From: Dermabacter sp. p3-SID358
GTDB lineage: Bacteria > Actinomycetota > Actinomycetes > Actinomycetales > Dermabacteraceae
Length of the DNA: 64,000 nucleotides
Assembly: GCF_025147465.1 (NCBI RefSeq)
Contig: NZ_JALXOZ010000004.1
Span: 1-64,000, forward strand
Reading direction: 5' to 3'
Within the stretch, counting starts at the first letter, position 1. Each line of letters opens with the position of its first letter. The notes under the pieces are model-generated. The model saw nothing but the letters and a program-made list of their open reading frames with translations, was not told where the DNA came from and did not search any database. A program made the position numbers and the translations under genes. Positions 18,936 through 29,229 of the stretch are shown here, one piece after another.

Positions 18936-19856
18936 ATGGGAGCCCAGCAAAGGGAATATAAGAAGCGGATCGGCTCCGCGAAGGGCATGAAGAAAATCTT
19001 CCAGGCCCAGGAAATGATCGCGGCTGCCCGAATCTCGAAGGCGCACGCGCGCGTGCAGGCCACGACCCCCTACGCACAGGCGATCACGAACGCGATCGCC
19101 TCGGTCGTGCAGCACTCGGAAGAGGCGAACCACCCGTTCCTTGAAGCGGATCGCACCTTCTCGAACCGCGTCGGTGTTCTCCTCATTACCTCGGATCGCG
19201 GCATGGCGGGTTCGTACTCGCCGAGCGCGATCCGCGAGGCCGAGCACCTCACGAACAAGCTTCGCGAAGAAGGCAAGCAGCCGATCCTGTACGTCGTTGG
19301 CCGCAAGGGCGATTCGTACTACCGGTTCCGCAACCGCCCCGCCGAGAAGTCGTGGGTGGGCGTCAAGGAAGAAGAACTTCCAAGGCTCGGGCGCGAAATT
19401 TCGGCGCTCTTTCGCGAGGCACTGCTTTCCGAAGAGGTCGAGGAGCACCTCGATGAGCTTTATGTCGTGGGGCACCGGTTCACGAACCGCTTCCGCCAGG
19501 ACGTGAACGTTGTGCGCCTCGTGCCGCTTCAACTCACGTCTGGGGACGCCGCCGAGAGCAGGCTGACGAAGCAGTACCCGCTGTACGAGTACACGCCGAG
19601 CGCCGACGAGGTGTTCGAAGAGCTCGTGCCGCGCTACGTCGAGTCGCGCATCATCAACATCCTTCTTCAGTCGATCGCGTCGGAGCACGCGAGCAGGCAG
19701 AAGGCGATGAAGACCGCGACCGACAACGCGGAAACGCAGATCCAGAAGTTCACTCGCCTCGCAAACTCCGCTCGCCAGGCCGAGATCACCCAGGAAATCA
19801 CGGAGATCGTGGGCGGTGCGGACGCCCTCAATGCCTCCGGCAGGAAAGAACGCTGA
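18936..19856 (+). CDS. atpG: ATP synthase F1 subunit gamma
   Basis: This 306-residue central shaft rotates inside the alpha/beta ring. The N-terminal helix begins MGAQQREYKKRIGSAKGM and the C-terminal helix ends with QAEITQEITEIVGGADAL, both matching the family. The ATG at 18936 has GAGGGAGAG directly upstream. It is spaced 27 bases from atpD. Confidence 0.96.
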   Translation: MGAQQREYKKRIGSAKGMKKIFQAQEMIAAARISKAHARVQATTPYAQAITNAIASVVQHSEEANHPFLEADRTFSNRVGVLLITSDRGMAGSYSPSAIREAEHLTNKLREEGKQPILYVVGRKGDSYYRFRNRPAEKSWVGVKEEELPRLGREISALFREALLSEEVEEHLDELYVVGHRFTNRFRQDVNVVRLVPLQLTSGDAAESRLTKQYPLYEYTPSADEVFEELVPRYVESRIINILLQSIASEHASRQKAMKTATDNAETQIQKFTRLANSARQAEITQEITEIVGGADALNASGRKER

Positions 19857-21694
<1,838 letters not shown>

Positions 21695-21718
21695 CATCCG
21701 CGAGACTTCCTATCGCAG

Positions 21719-21752
21719 AAGACCCCACCTGCCGCGTGCAGGTGGGGTCTTT
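21719..21752. terminator. Bidirectional terminator between atpC and nagA
   Basis: AAGACCCCACCTGC (21719-21732) and GCAGGTGGGGTCTT (21738-21751) form a perfect 14-base-pair stem with a five-base loop, followed by T. It lies between convergent genes and suits the end of the atp operon and of nucS-nagA. Confidence 0.85.
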
Positions 21753-21766
21753 GCGTATGTCTGTGG

Positions 21767-22963
21767 TTAGTTCACCCAGCCTCCGCCGTGCATGACGCGA
21801 ACGGGGGAGAGGCCCTCAGCGTCGACGAGCACGAGATCGGCGCGTGCGCCTTCGCGAAGCTGGCCGATGTCCGCGCGGCCGAGAACACGTGCAGGAGTTG
21901 CGGTCGCGGCGAGAACCGCGCGCTCAAGCGGTACTCCCGCGTCGAGGTGCGCGAAGCGCACGACATCGAGAAGGTGGGCGGTGCCGCCCGCGATCGCCCC
22001 GCCCTCGGTGAGGGTTGCGACGCCATTTTTCACCGTCACGGGGAGCGAGCCGAGCACGTAGTTGCCGTCGGCCATGCCGGTGGCGGCCATCGCGTCGGTG
22101 ATGAGCATGATCTGACCGTCCCCGATGAGGTCGAACGTGTAGCGCACGGTGTCGGCGGAGGTATGGACGCCGTCGGCGATGAGTTCGGCCACTACGGCGC
22201 CCTGCGCTGCCTGGTCGATCGCGGCGAATGCGGGGCCGGCATCGCGGTGGTGGATGGGCCGCATCGCGTTGAACAGGTGGGTGGCGGTGGGGAGGGAGGA
22301 GCGGGCTTCTGGTCCGACGCTTGCGAGCCCCTCTCGTGCCTTGTGGATCGCGGTGACCATCTGCTCGCCGGTGCAGTCAGTGTGGCCGTAGCTCGGGAGG
22401 GCCCCGTTCGCGATCAGGGCGTGGGAGACGGCGCCGTCGAGGTCGATTTCGGGTGCGATCGTCATGGTTGCGATCGTGCCGCCGCCCGCCTCGAGCAGCG
22501 CATGGGTGCGCTCGGCGTCGCCCTCGGCGATGAACTGGGGATCGTGTGCGCCTTTGCGCGCGTGTGAAATGAAGGGGCCTTCGAGGTGGATCCCCGCGAG
22601 TTCGCCGCTTTCGACGAGGGAGCGAAGCGCGCTCACGCGTGCGAGGAGTGTTTCTTGAGACGCGGTGACGAGCGAGGCGACGATGCTCGTCGTGCCGTGT
22701 GCGCGATGTTCCGCGATCGCGGGCGCCGCCTGCTCGGGGTTCTCGGTGTCGGGGAAGGAGAATCCGCCGCCGCCGTGGCAGTGGATGTCCACGAGACCGG
22801 GGAGTATGAGCCCGTCGTGGCGCATGTGCCTGTGGGTCTCGAAGCCACGGGGAACTTCGCTTGCCGGGCCGGCGTAGGCGATTGTGCCGCCGTCAAGAAC
22901 GATGGCGGCGTCCGGAACGAAAGTTCTTGAGAGAAAAGCGGTGCCGTCGATGCGCATTGCCAT
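21767..22963 (-). CDS. nagA: N-acetylglucosamine-6-phosphate deacetylase
   Basis: This 398-residue amidohydrolase removes acetate from GlcNAc-6-phosphate, feeding cell-wall or dietary amino sugars into glycolysis or back to peptidoglycan precursors. The metal-binding HxH is His61/His63 in DIHCHGGGG. Other family marks are LEGPFISHARKGAH, GHTDCTG, THLFNAMRP and LITDAMAATGM. The ATG follows the nucS stop directly with no gap, so the two are co-transcribed. No nagB was seen in the window. Confidence 0.94.
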   Translation of the reverse strand: MAMRIDGTAFLSRTFVPDAAIVLDGGTIAYAGPASEVPRGFETHRHMRHDGLILPGLVDIHCHGGGGFSFPDTENPEQAAPAIAEHRAHGTTSIVASLVTASQETLLARVSALRSLVESGELAGIHLEGPFISHARKGAHDPQFIAEGDAERTHALLEAGGGTIATMTIAPEIDLDGAVSHALIANGALPSYGHTDCTGEQMVTAIHKAREGLASVGPEARSSLPTATHLFNAMRPIHHRDAGPAFAAIDQAAQGAVVAELIADGVHTSADTVRYTFDLIGDGQIMLITDAMAATGMADGNYVLGSLPVTVKNGVATLTEGGAIAGGTAHLLDVVRFAHLDAGVPLERAVLAATATPARVLGRADIGQLREGARADLVLVDAEGLSPVRVMHGGGWVN

Positions 22964-23647
22964 TTAGAAGAGCCTCAATTCGGAGTTGTCGATACCGCGA
23001 AGTTCGTCGTAGTCAAGGGTGAGGCATTCGAAGCCGCGGTCTTTCGCAAGCGTGCGGGCCTGCGGCTTGATTTCCTGCGCGGCGAACATCCCGGTCACAG
23101 GGGCGAGGAGCGGATCACGGTTGAGGAGCTCCACATAGCGGGTGAGCTGCTCGACGCCGTCGATCTCGCCGCGGCGCTTGATTTCGATCGCGACCGTTCC
23201 GCCTTCGGGGTTCTTCGCGAGAATGTCCACGGGGCCGATAGCGGTGGGGTATTCGCGGCGCACGAGCTTCCAGCCCTCCCCGATGCTTGCCATGTTTTCG
23301 GCGAGGAGCGCTTGAAGGTGCGCCTCAACGCCCGCTTTCTCGAGGCCGGGGTCAACGCCGAGGTCGCGACTCATCTCGTCGAAGATTTCGAAGACGGTGA
23401 TTTCGAGGCTGTCGCCAGTCTTCTTGTGCGTGACTATCCAGGTCTCGAGAGCGTCTTCGGCCTCGGCGGGTTCGATCGTGAGCGTGCACGGCGGCGCCAT
23501 CCAGTTGAGGGGCTTGTAGCTGCCGCCATCGGAGTGGACGAGCACGCTGCCGTCGGCTTTGACCACGAGCAGTCGAGGGGCGCGCGCGAGATGCGCCGTG
23601 AGCCGCCCGACGTAATTGACAGAGCATTCCGCTAGAACTAATCGCAC
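22964..23647 (-). CDS. nucS: Mismatch-specific endonuclease NucS (EndoMS)
   Basis: This 227-residue protein cuts both strands at G-T, G-G and T-T mismatches and is the core of the non-canonical mismatch repair of actinobacteria and some archaea, which usually lack MutS/MutL. The N-terminal DNA-binding/dimerisation domain spans about 1-110. The RecB-like nuclease has Asp141, Glu155 and Lys157 ([16 protein letters not shown]). The C-terminus ends in LRLF, resembling the sliding-clamp interaction motif. The start is GTG at 23647. In many actinobacteria nucS lies near the end of the atp operon, as here. Confidence 0.95.
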   Translation of the reverse strand: MRLVLAECSVNYVGRLTAHLARAPRLLVVKADGSVLVHSDGGSYKPLNWMAPPCTLTIEPAEAEDALETWIVTHKKTGDSLEITVFEIFDEMSRDLGVDPGLEKAGVEAHLQALLAENMASIGEGWKLVRREYPTAIGPVDILAKNPEGGTVAIEIKRRGEIDGVEQLTRYVELLNRDPLLAPVTGMFAAQEIKPQARTLAKDRGFECLTLDYDELRGIDNSELRLF

Positions 23648-23812
23648 CGGTAAAGCCTACGTGATGGGTCTTTGAGCGCTCTTTACATGAAATGTTGACC
23701 TGCCCACTGGATGTGGCAGCCTTCAGCCCATCGCCGGAAAACTCCGCCAAAATAGGTGGGTACTGTGAAAAGTAGCGTTGTTGACGTCGGAAGAGTGAAA
23801 GGTCGTGTCCCC

Positions 23813-24991
23813 ATGCGAAAGTGGCTCGCGGGCATCCTCATCCTCCTCGGTCTTGCGGGACTCGCACTCGGATGGGCCGGCCAAACCGTGTGGGCACCGA
23901 AGGAGCACCACACCGCTAAGGCGAGTTTTGAAAGCCCCGGAGCAGCAGTCGTGATTAATCCTGGCGTGCTGTACGTGGGCGGGCAAAAGGGCACCGTCAC
24001 GATTAAGTCGAGCGGCGATTACTTCATGATTTCCGCCTCCGAGGGCGCTGTGAAGGAGTACCTCGCGAACTCGAAATACACGGCTATCACGGGCGCTTCA
24101 AACTGGTCTACCCTCGCCACGAGCACAGAGAACGCCGATAAGAAAGAGGGCACCGCGGGCATCCAGAACTCGGATCTATGGACCGACGTCAAGACTCAGA
24201 AGTCGGGCGACTCATTCAAGATCGAGGAATGGTCGAAGGCGGAACTCGATCCGAAAAAGCGGCAACCGTATCGTGCGATCCTCCTCGCGAGCGACGGCGA
24301 TTCCTCGAGCATCACCGAGGTCGAGATCACCTGGCCAACGAATGCGACCAACCCGTGGACCCCATACGCGTACGCGGCCGGCGCCGTGCTGCTCATCATC
24401 GGTCTCGTGCTGCTGCTCATCGCGTTCAACTCGCGCTCGAGGCGTGATGTGGAGCTTGAGGAAGCGATCAAGGATCGTCCGGTCCTCGAAGAAGGCAAGG
24501 GCGAGTCCGACGCTAGCTCCGCCCAAGCCGAAGCCACAGATGATAAGGAGCCCGCGTCAAACAAGCCTCGAGAGGGAGGGTCTCGTGTGGCGGAGGCAGT
24601 CGTCGGAACCGAGGACCCCGCTGAAACGGCCCCGGGCGGTGAAGGCGATCCAGTCGAAAGTAACGAACCGGCCGCCGAAGGGAAGCCGACTGAGAAAACC
24701 GCGCCCGTGGCCGTACCGGAGGCAGATACTGAGGCGACAGAAGCCGGTGCACCGAAAGCTGAGTCGACGCCCGATGCTTCCTCCGATACTCCCGTAACCA
24801 TCGCGCGCAGAGGCCGCCGCCGGGGTACACCCGACGACGTGACCGATCGTCTCAAAGCCCTCGAGCTCGATAAAGCCGAGACAAGCGGAAAGGGCGTTGG
24901 CGCTCGCCGTGGCCGCAGGCGGGCGGATGACAGCAGCGCAACGACCACCATGACCGACCCCATCGCTACGCGAATTGAGGACGAACGATGA
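23813..24991 (+). CDS. Two-helix membrane protein of unknown function with basic C-terminal repeats
   Basis: I do not recognise this family. From the ATG at 23813 (AAAGG ten bases upstream) the protein has 392 residues; a longer frame is open but lacks a ribosome site. Residues about 4-25 form a membrane segment or uncleaved signal anchor, then an extracytoplasmic domain of about 170 residues follows, then a second helix (about 205-225, GAVLLIIGLVLLLIAF) and a cytoplasmic tail of roughly 165 residues. The tail is rich in Glu, Ala, Pro and Ser and ends with two near-copies of ARRGRRRG/ARRGRRRA. The stop overlaps the next gene's ATG, so it is coupled to the lipoprotein. Both may act at the cell surface. 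Confidence 0.75.
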   Translation: MRKWLAGILILLGLAGLALGWAGQTVWAPKEHHTAKASFESPGAAVVINPGVLYVGGQKGTVTIKSSGDYFMISASEGAVKEYLANSKYTAITGASNWSTLATSTENADKKEGTAGIQNSDLWTDVKTQKSGDSFKIEEWSKAELDPKKRQPYRAILLASDGDSSSITEVEITWPTNATNPWTPYAYAAGAVLLIIGLVLLLIAFNSRSRRDVELEEAIKDRPVLEEGKGESDASSAQAEATDDKEPASNKPREGGSRVAEAVVGTEDPAETAPGGEGDPVESNEPAAEGKPTEKTAPVAVPEADTEATEAGAPKAESTPDASSDTPVTIARRGRRRGTPDDVTDRLKALELDKAETSGKGVGARRGRRRADDSSATTTMTDPIATRIEDER

Positions 24992-26022
24992 CAGGATTTT
25001 CGAGGCGCAGCCTCCTCGGACTTACCGCGCTCACTGCGGCCGGAGTGCTGAGCGCATGCGGGAGTGAAAAGAAGCCGCCGAAGGTCGATCCCGGCCCCAA
25101 ACTCGCGAGCCCCACGCCCGAGCTCACGGGGACGAAACTCGGTGAGATTCTCACGCAGTTCGCGGGCGCGCTCGAGAAGGCGGACGCCGAAAAGAATGGG
25201 GATCTCCTCGCCCCTCGCGTCTCGGGAAGCGCCGCGGAGTTCCGCCGTGCGACCTACGACATCATCGCGAAGGTTCCCGAACACGAAAGCGCTCTTCAGC
25301 GTCCAAGCGACAATCTCGTCGTGCCGATTTCCTCGACCTCGGAGGGTTTCCCACGTTACGCGCTCGCGCTCGTGGACGACGCGTCAAACGCGGGGGAGGC
25401 ACGCTTCTTCGTGGGCCTTGAACAGAAGGACGCCCGCTCCGACTACACGTCATGGGGCTGGGCTCGCCAGGCAGCAGGGATCGAGATGCCAACCGTGCCG
25501 AGCGCCGAGGCTGGGACGACGCAGGTCGATATCGAAGAGCAAGGTCTCGTGCTGACGCCGAAGGAGGCACTCGCGAAGTACGCGGCGGTGCTCACGGATG
25601 GGCACGATAATGCCGATCCCGATGACCTCATTCTCGAGGACCCGTTCCAACAGAGCGCCCACGCGGAAATCCAGGGCGAACGTGCGCAAATGAACGAGGG
25701 AGTGGACTGGGACGAGGTCGCTTCCGTGCGCGAAGAATACGCCGTTAAGGACGGTGAATTCCTCGGGCTCGCGACCGCCGAAGGCGGTGCCGTCATCATG
25801 GGCACGCTCACGTCGACTCGCCGCGTGAGCGTGAACTCCGGTTCGATCTCGTACTCGGAGGACAACCTCTACACGAAACTCGCGGGCACCAAGAAATTCG
25901 AAAAGGAGCTCGTGCGTACCTACGGCACGACGGTGCTCTTGCATATTCCCGCGAAGGACTCTGGAGCGAAGGTCCAGCCGATCGGGGCCTATAAGGTCCT
26001 CCTTTCGGTCTCTGGTAGCTGA
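24988..26022 (+). CDS. Tat-type lipoprotein of unknown function
   Basis: This 344-residue protein has a twin-arginine signal (SRRSLLGL at 5-12) and a lipobox Leu21-Ser22-Ala23-Cys24, so it should be exported folded and anchored to the outer face of the membrane through Cys24. A Pro/Lys-rich linker (28-45) precedes a mature domain with no motif I can name. The second half repeats a pattern similar in length to the first (about 45-185 and 190-340), suggesting two related domains, but this was judged only by eye. The ATG overlaps the stop of the membrane protein gene upstream, and a CnoX-like gene follows after 32 bases. Confidence 0.75.
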   Translation: MTGFSRRSLLGLTALTAAGVLSACGSEKKPPKVDPGPKLASPTPELTGTKLGEILTQFAGALEKADAEKNGDLLAPRVSGSAAEFRRATYDIIAKVPEHESALQRPSDNLVVPISSTSEGFPRYALALVDDASNAGEARFFVGLEQKDARSDYTSWGWARQAAGIEMPTVPSAEAGTTQVDIEEQGLVLTPKEALAKYAAVLTDGHDNADPDDLILEDPFQQSAHAEIQGERAQMNEGVDWDEVASVREEYAVKDGEFLGLATAEGGAVIMGTLTSTRRVSVNSGSISYSEDNLYTKLAGTKKFEKELVRTYGTTVLLHIPAKDSGAKVQPIGAYKVLLSVSGS

Positions 26023-26054
26023 TCGACATCCTGGTAGACGACGAAGGAGAAACG

Positions 26055-26927
26055 ATGACGAGCTCGTACGGCGTGATGGACTTCAACACGCTCAAGAAGG
26101 AAAACCAAACCGGCGGTACGTCGGAACCTCTCGAGGGGGAAGTCGCGGTCACCGAGACCAACCTCGAGAGCCTCATCAAGGACTCCGCGCAGCAGCTCAC
26201 GATCCTTTTCGTGACAAGTGCGCGCGTCAACGGTGGCGCGGCCTTCACCGATGAGCTTCGCTCCGTCATCGCTAAGCATGCGGGCACGATTCGTCTCGCG
26301 ATCCTCGATGCCGATCAGCAGCCGCGCGTCGCGGCGGCGCTTCGCGTTCAGTCGCTGCCCACAGCCGTGCTCCTCATGAAGGGGCAGGTGCAGCCGCTCT
26401 TCGAGGGCGTGGTCACAAAGGAACAGCTCGCTCCGGTCATGGAGGAGCTCGCGAGCCTCGCGGCGAAGGAGGGAATGCACACCGAGGCCCCTCGCGAGGA
26501 GGCTGAGCAGCCGGCGCTGCCAGAGGCACTCGAGAAGGCATACGCGGCGATGGAGGGCGGCGACATGGACGGCGCCGAGGAGGCGTTCAGCGCCTACCTC
26601 GAGGAGCATCCGGGCGCAGGCGAGGCTAAGAAGGGGCTCGCTGTGATCGCACTCATGCGTCGCACGCAGGGTGTTGATCTGCAAGCCGGGCGCGAGGCAG
26701 CAGCCGGGAACCCGAAAGATATCGATGCCCAGCTCGTCGCGGCGGATCTCGACCTTCTTGGCGGGCACGTGGATGATGCCTTCGCGCGACTGCTCACCTC
26801 GTTCCGCGATACGCCTGCCGAGCGCGACCGCATCCGCGCGCGGTTGCTTGAGCTTTTTGATGTCGTGGGAGCCGAAGACGACCGCGTGCTTCAGGCGCGT
26901 AAGAAGCTCAGCCGCCTCATGTTCTAA
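26055..26927 (+). CDS. Thioredoxin-fold/TPR co-chaperone of the CnoX (YbbN) type
   Basis: This 290-residue protein has an N-terminal thioredoxin-like domain (about 28-140) and a C-terminal helical tetratricopeptide region (about 155-290). CnoX proteins hold unfolding proteins and hand them to chaperones under oxidative stress. The usual WCGPC is replaced by SARVNG at 55-60, so no disulfide chemistry is possible, while the cis-proline is kept (Pro102 in SLPTAV). There is no signal peptide, so it is cytoplasmic. The ATG at 26055 follows GAAGGAG. It ends at a bidirectional terminator shared with glgB. Confidence 0.85.
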   Translation: MTSSYGVMDFNTLKKENQTGGTSEPLEGEVAVTETNLESLIKDSAQQLTILFVTSARVNGGAAFTDELRSVIAKHAGTIRLAILDADQQPRVAAALRVQSLPTAVLLMKGQVQPLFEGVVTKEQLAPVMEELASLAAKEGMHTEAPREEAEQPALPEALEKAYAAMEGGDMDGAEEAFSAYLEEHPGAGEAKKGLAVIALMRRTQGVDLQAGREAAAGNPKDIDAQLVAADLDLLGGHVDDAFARLLTSFRDTPAERDRIRARLLELFDVVGAEDDRVLQARKKLSRLMF

Positions 26928-26943
26928 GAAGGGCGCTCGCTCG

Positions 26944-26985
26944 AAAAAAGAGGCCTGCGATCCTCAACGGAACGCAAGCCTCATT
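26944..26985. terminator. Bidirectional terminator between the CnoX-like gene and glgB
   Basis: GAGGCCTGCG (26950-26959) pairs with CGCAAGCCTC (26973-26982) with one internal mismatch. Read from glgB the stem is followed by TTTTTT; read from the plus strand it is followed by ATTT. Confidence 0.75.
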
Positions 26986-27000
26986 TCTGTCCCGCTCCCG

Positions 27001-29205
27001 TTACTCCCGCACGTTGCGCTCTGGTGTGAAGAAGACGGCGCCAAGCGGCGGCACGCTCATACGCACCGAATAATCGAGGCCGCCGTAGGGAACCGGTTCA
27101 GCCTGGACTCGGCCGAGGTTCCCCACGCCGCTTCCGCCGTAGCTCACGGCATCGGAATTGAGGATCTCGGCCCACGCGCCCCCCTCGGGAAGGCCAATGC
27201 GGAATTCGCGCCACGGCTCGGGCGAGAAGTTAATGATGGCCACAACCGGGTTGCCCTTGCGGTCGTAGCGAGCGAACGCCACGAGATTGTGGCCCGCGGC
27301 ATCGGCATCGAGCCAGCGGAACCCCGCGACTTCCTGATCGAGCTCGTAGAGCGCCGGGTGGGTGCGCTGCACGCGATTAAGATCGCGCACGTAGTCGTTG
27401 ACACCCTGGTGGAGCGGGAAGTCGAGAAGCCAGAACGGGAGCGCCTGGTTCTCGTTCCACTCCGTTCCTTGCGCGAAGTCGCATCCCATGAAGAGAAGCT
27501 GCTTGCCCGGATGCGCCCACATGAGGCTCAAATAGGCGCGAAGGTTTGCGGCCTGCTGCCAATCGTCACCGGGAGCCTTGCGAAGGAGCGGGGCTTTGCC
27601 GTGCACGACCTCGTCATGAGAGATCGGCAGGATGAAATTTTCCGAGTACTGGTAGACCATCGCGAACGTGAGCTCGTGGTGGCGGTACTGACGGTAAATG
27701 GGGTCCTGGCCAAGGTACTCGAGCGTGTCGTGCATGAAGCCCATGTTCCACTTGAAGCCAAAGCCAAGGCCGCCCTGGTCGGTGGGTTTCGTGACACCCG
27801 GGAATGACGTGGATTCCTCGGCGATCATCGTGATGCCGGGGGCACGCTTATAGGCTGTCGCGTTGACCTCCTTGAGGAAGTCAATCGCTTCGAGATTTTC
27901 GCGACCTCCGTACTCGTTCGGGATCCACTCGCCTTCGCCTCGCGAGTAGTCGAGGTAGAGCATCGAGGCGACGGCATCGACGCGGAGGCCATCGACGTGG
28001 AACTCCTCGAGCCAGTAGCACGCGTTTGCCACGAGGAAGTTGCGCACCTCGGTGCGGCCGAGATCGAAGATGTAGGTGCCCCAGTCGGGATGCTCGCCCT
28101 TTCGAGGGTCGGCGTGCTCGTAAAGCGCCGTGCCGTCAAAGCGGCCGAGCGCCCACTCGTCCTTCGGGAAGTGGGCGGGCACCCAGTCCATAATGACGCC
28201 GATGCCCGCCTCATGGAGCGCGTTGATGAGGTAGCGCAGGTCATCGGGGTGGCCGAGGCGCGACGTAGGTGCGTAGTACCCGGTGACCTGGTAGCCCCAC
28301 GAGCCACCAAAGGGGTGCTCGGCAAGCGGGAGGAACTCGACGTGCGTGTATCCCATGCCCTTGACGTACTCGACAAGCGGCTCGGCAAGGTCTCGATACG
28401 AGGAGAAGGGGCGCCACGAAGCGAGGTGGACCTCATAGATCGACATTTGCGATTCAAGAGGGTTTTTCTGGGCGCGCTCGGCAAGGAAAGCATCGTCGGT
28501 CCACTCGAATTTCGAGTCAACCACGACGCTGCCAGTTGCTGGCGGGACCTCAGCGAGGCGCGCCATCGGGTCTGCCTTCTCGCGCCAAACCTTGTCGGCG
28601 CCGAGGATGCGGAATTTGTAGACCGCGCCCGCGCGCACTCCGGGAAGGAAGATCTCCCACACGCCCGAGTCACCGAGCGAGCGCATTGCCGTGCGGCGGC
28701 CGTTCCACCCGTTGAAATCGCCGATCACCTGGACCGCAGCGGCGTTCGGCGCCCACACGGTGAAGCTCGTGCCTCGGATGCCGTCGAGGGTACGCACGTG
28801 TGCGCCGAGCGCCCGCCAAAGCTCCTCGTGGCGCCCCTCGCGGATGAGGTGCAGGTCAAAGTCGCTGATTGTGGGGAGGAACCGGTAGGGGTCATCCACG
28901 ATTTCCGTGCCTCCGCCCGGCCACGTGACGCGCAAGCGGTGCAGCACGATCGGCGAATCGGGTGCCTCGAAGGTGCCGCTAAAGATGCCGTCGTACTCGT
29001 GGGTGAGGTCAACCTCGAGGCGCTCACCGCTTTCGAGTCGCACGAGAGCCTCGACCCTGTCGGCGAAAGGCTTGAGGGTACGGATCGTGTACCCGCCTTC
29101 GTATTCGTGAAGGCCGAGGATCGAGTGGGGCGAGTAGTACGAGCCGGTCGCAACCGACCCGAGCTCGTGGTCGCTCGCGGGGAGGAGGGGAGGGGCTGCG
29201 CTCAT
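27001..29205 (-). CDS. glgB: 1,4-alpha-glucan branching enzyme
   Basis: This 734-residue GH13 enzyme moves an alpha-1,4 segment to an alpha-1,6 position in glycogen or GlgE-made alpha-glucan. Two beta-sandwich modules (N1 and CBM48) come first, then the barrel with the nucleophile Asp410 in GLRVDAVASM, the acid/base Glu463 in IAEEST and the transition-state His-Asp in SHDEVVHG. The N-terminal extension before CBM48 is typical of actinobacterial GlgB. The ATG at 29205 has AAAGGAG upstream. It is 24 bases downstream of glgE. Confidence 0.97.
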   Translation of the reverse strand: MSAAPPLLPASDHELGSVATGSYYSPHSILGLHEYEGGYTIRTLKPFADRVEALVRLESGERLEVDLTHEYDGIFSGTFEAPDSPIVLHRLRVTWPGGGTEIVDDPYRFLPTISDFDLHLIREGRHEELWRALGAHVRTLDGIRGTSFTVWAPNAAAVQVIGDFNGWNGRRTAMRSLGDSGVWEIFLPGVRAGAVYKFRILGADKVWREKADPMARLAEVPPATGSVVVDSKFEWTDDAFLAERAQKNPLESQMSIYEVHLASWRPFSSYRDLAEPLVEYVKGMGYTHVEFLPLAEHPFGGSWGYQVTGYYAPTSRLGHPDDLRYLINALHEAGIGVIMDWVPAHFPKDEWALGRFDGTALYEHADPRKGEHPDWGTYIFDLGRTEVRNFLVANACYWLEEFHVDGLRVDAVASMLYLDYSRGEGEWIPNEYGGRENLEAIDFLKEVNATAYKRAPGITMIAEESTSFPGVTKPTDQGGLGFGFKWNMGFMHDTLEYLGQDPIYRQYRHHELTFAMVYQYSENFILPISHDEVVHGKAPLLRKAPGDDWQQAANLRAYLSLMWAHPGKQLLFMGCDFAQGTEWNENQALPFWLLDFPLHQGVNDYVRDLNRVQRTHPALYELDQEVAGFRWLDADAAGHNLVAFARYDRKGNPVVAIINFSPEPWREFRIGLPEGGAWAEILNSDAVSYGGSGVGNLGRVQAEPVPYGGLDYSVRMSVPPLGAVFFTPERNVRE

Positions 29206-29229
29206 GTCTATCTCCTTTGGTGACGGCGC

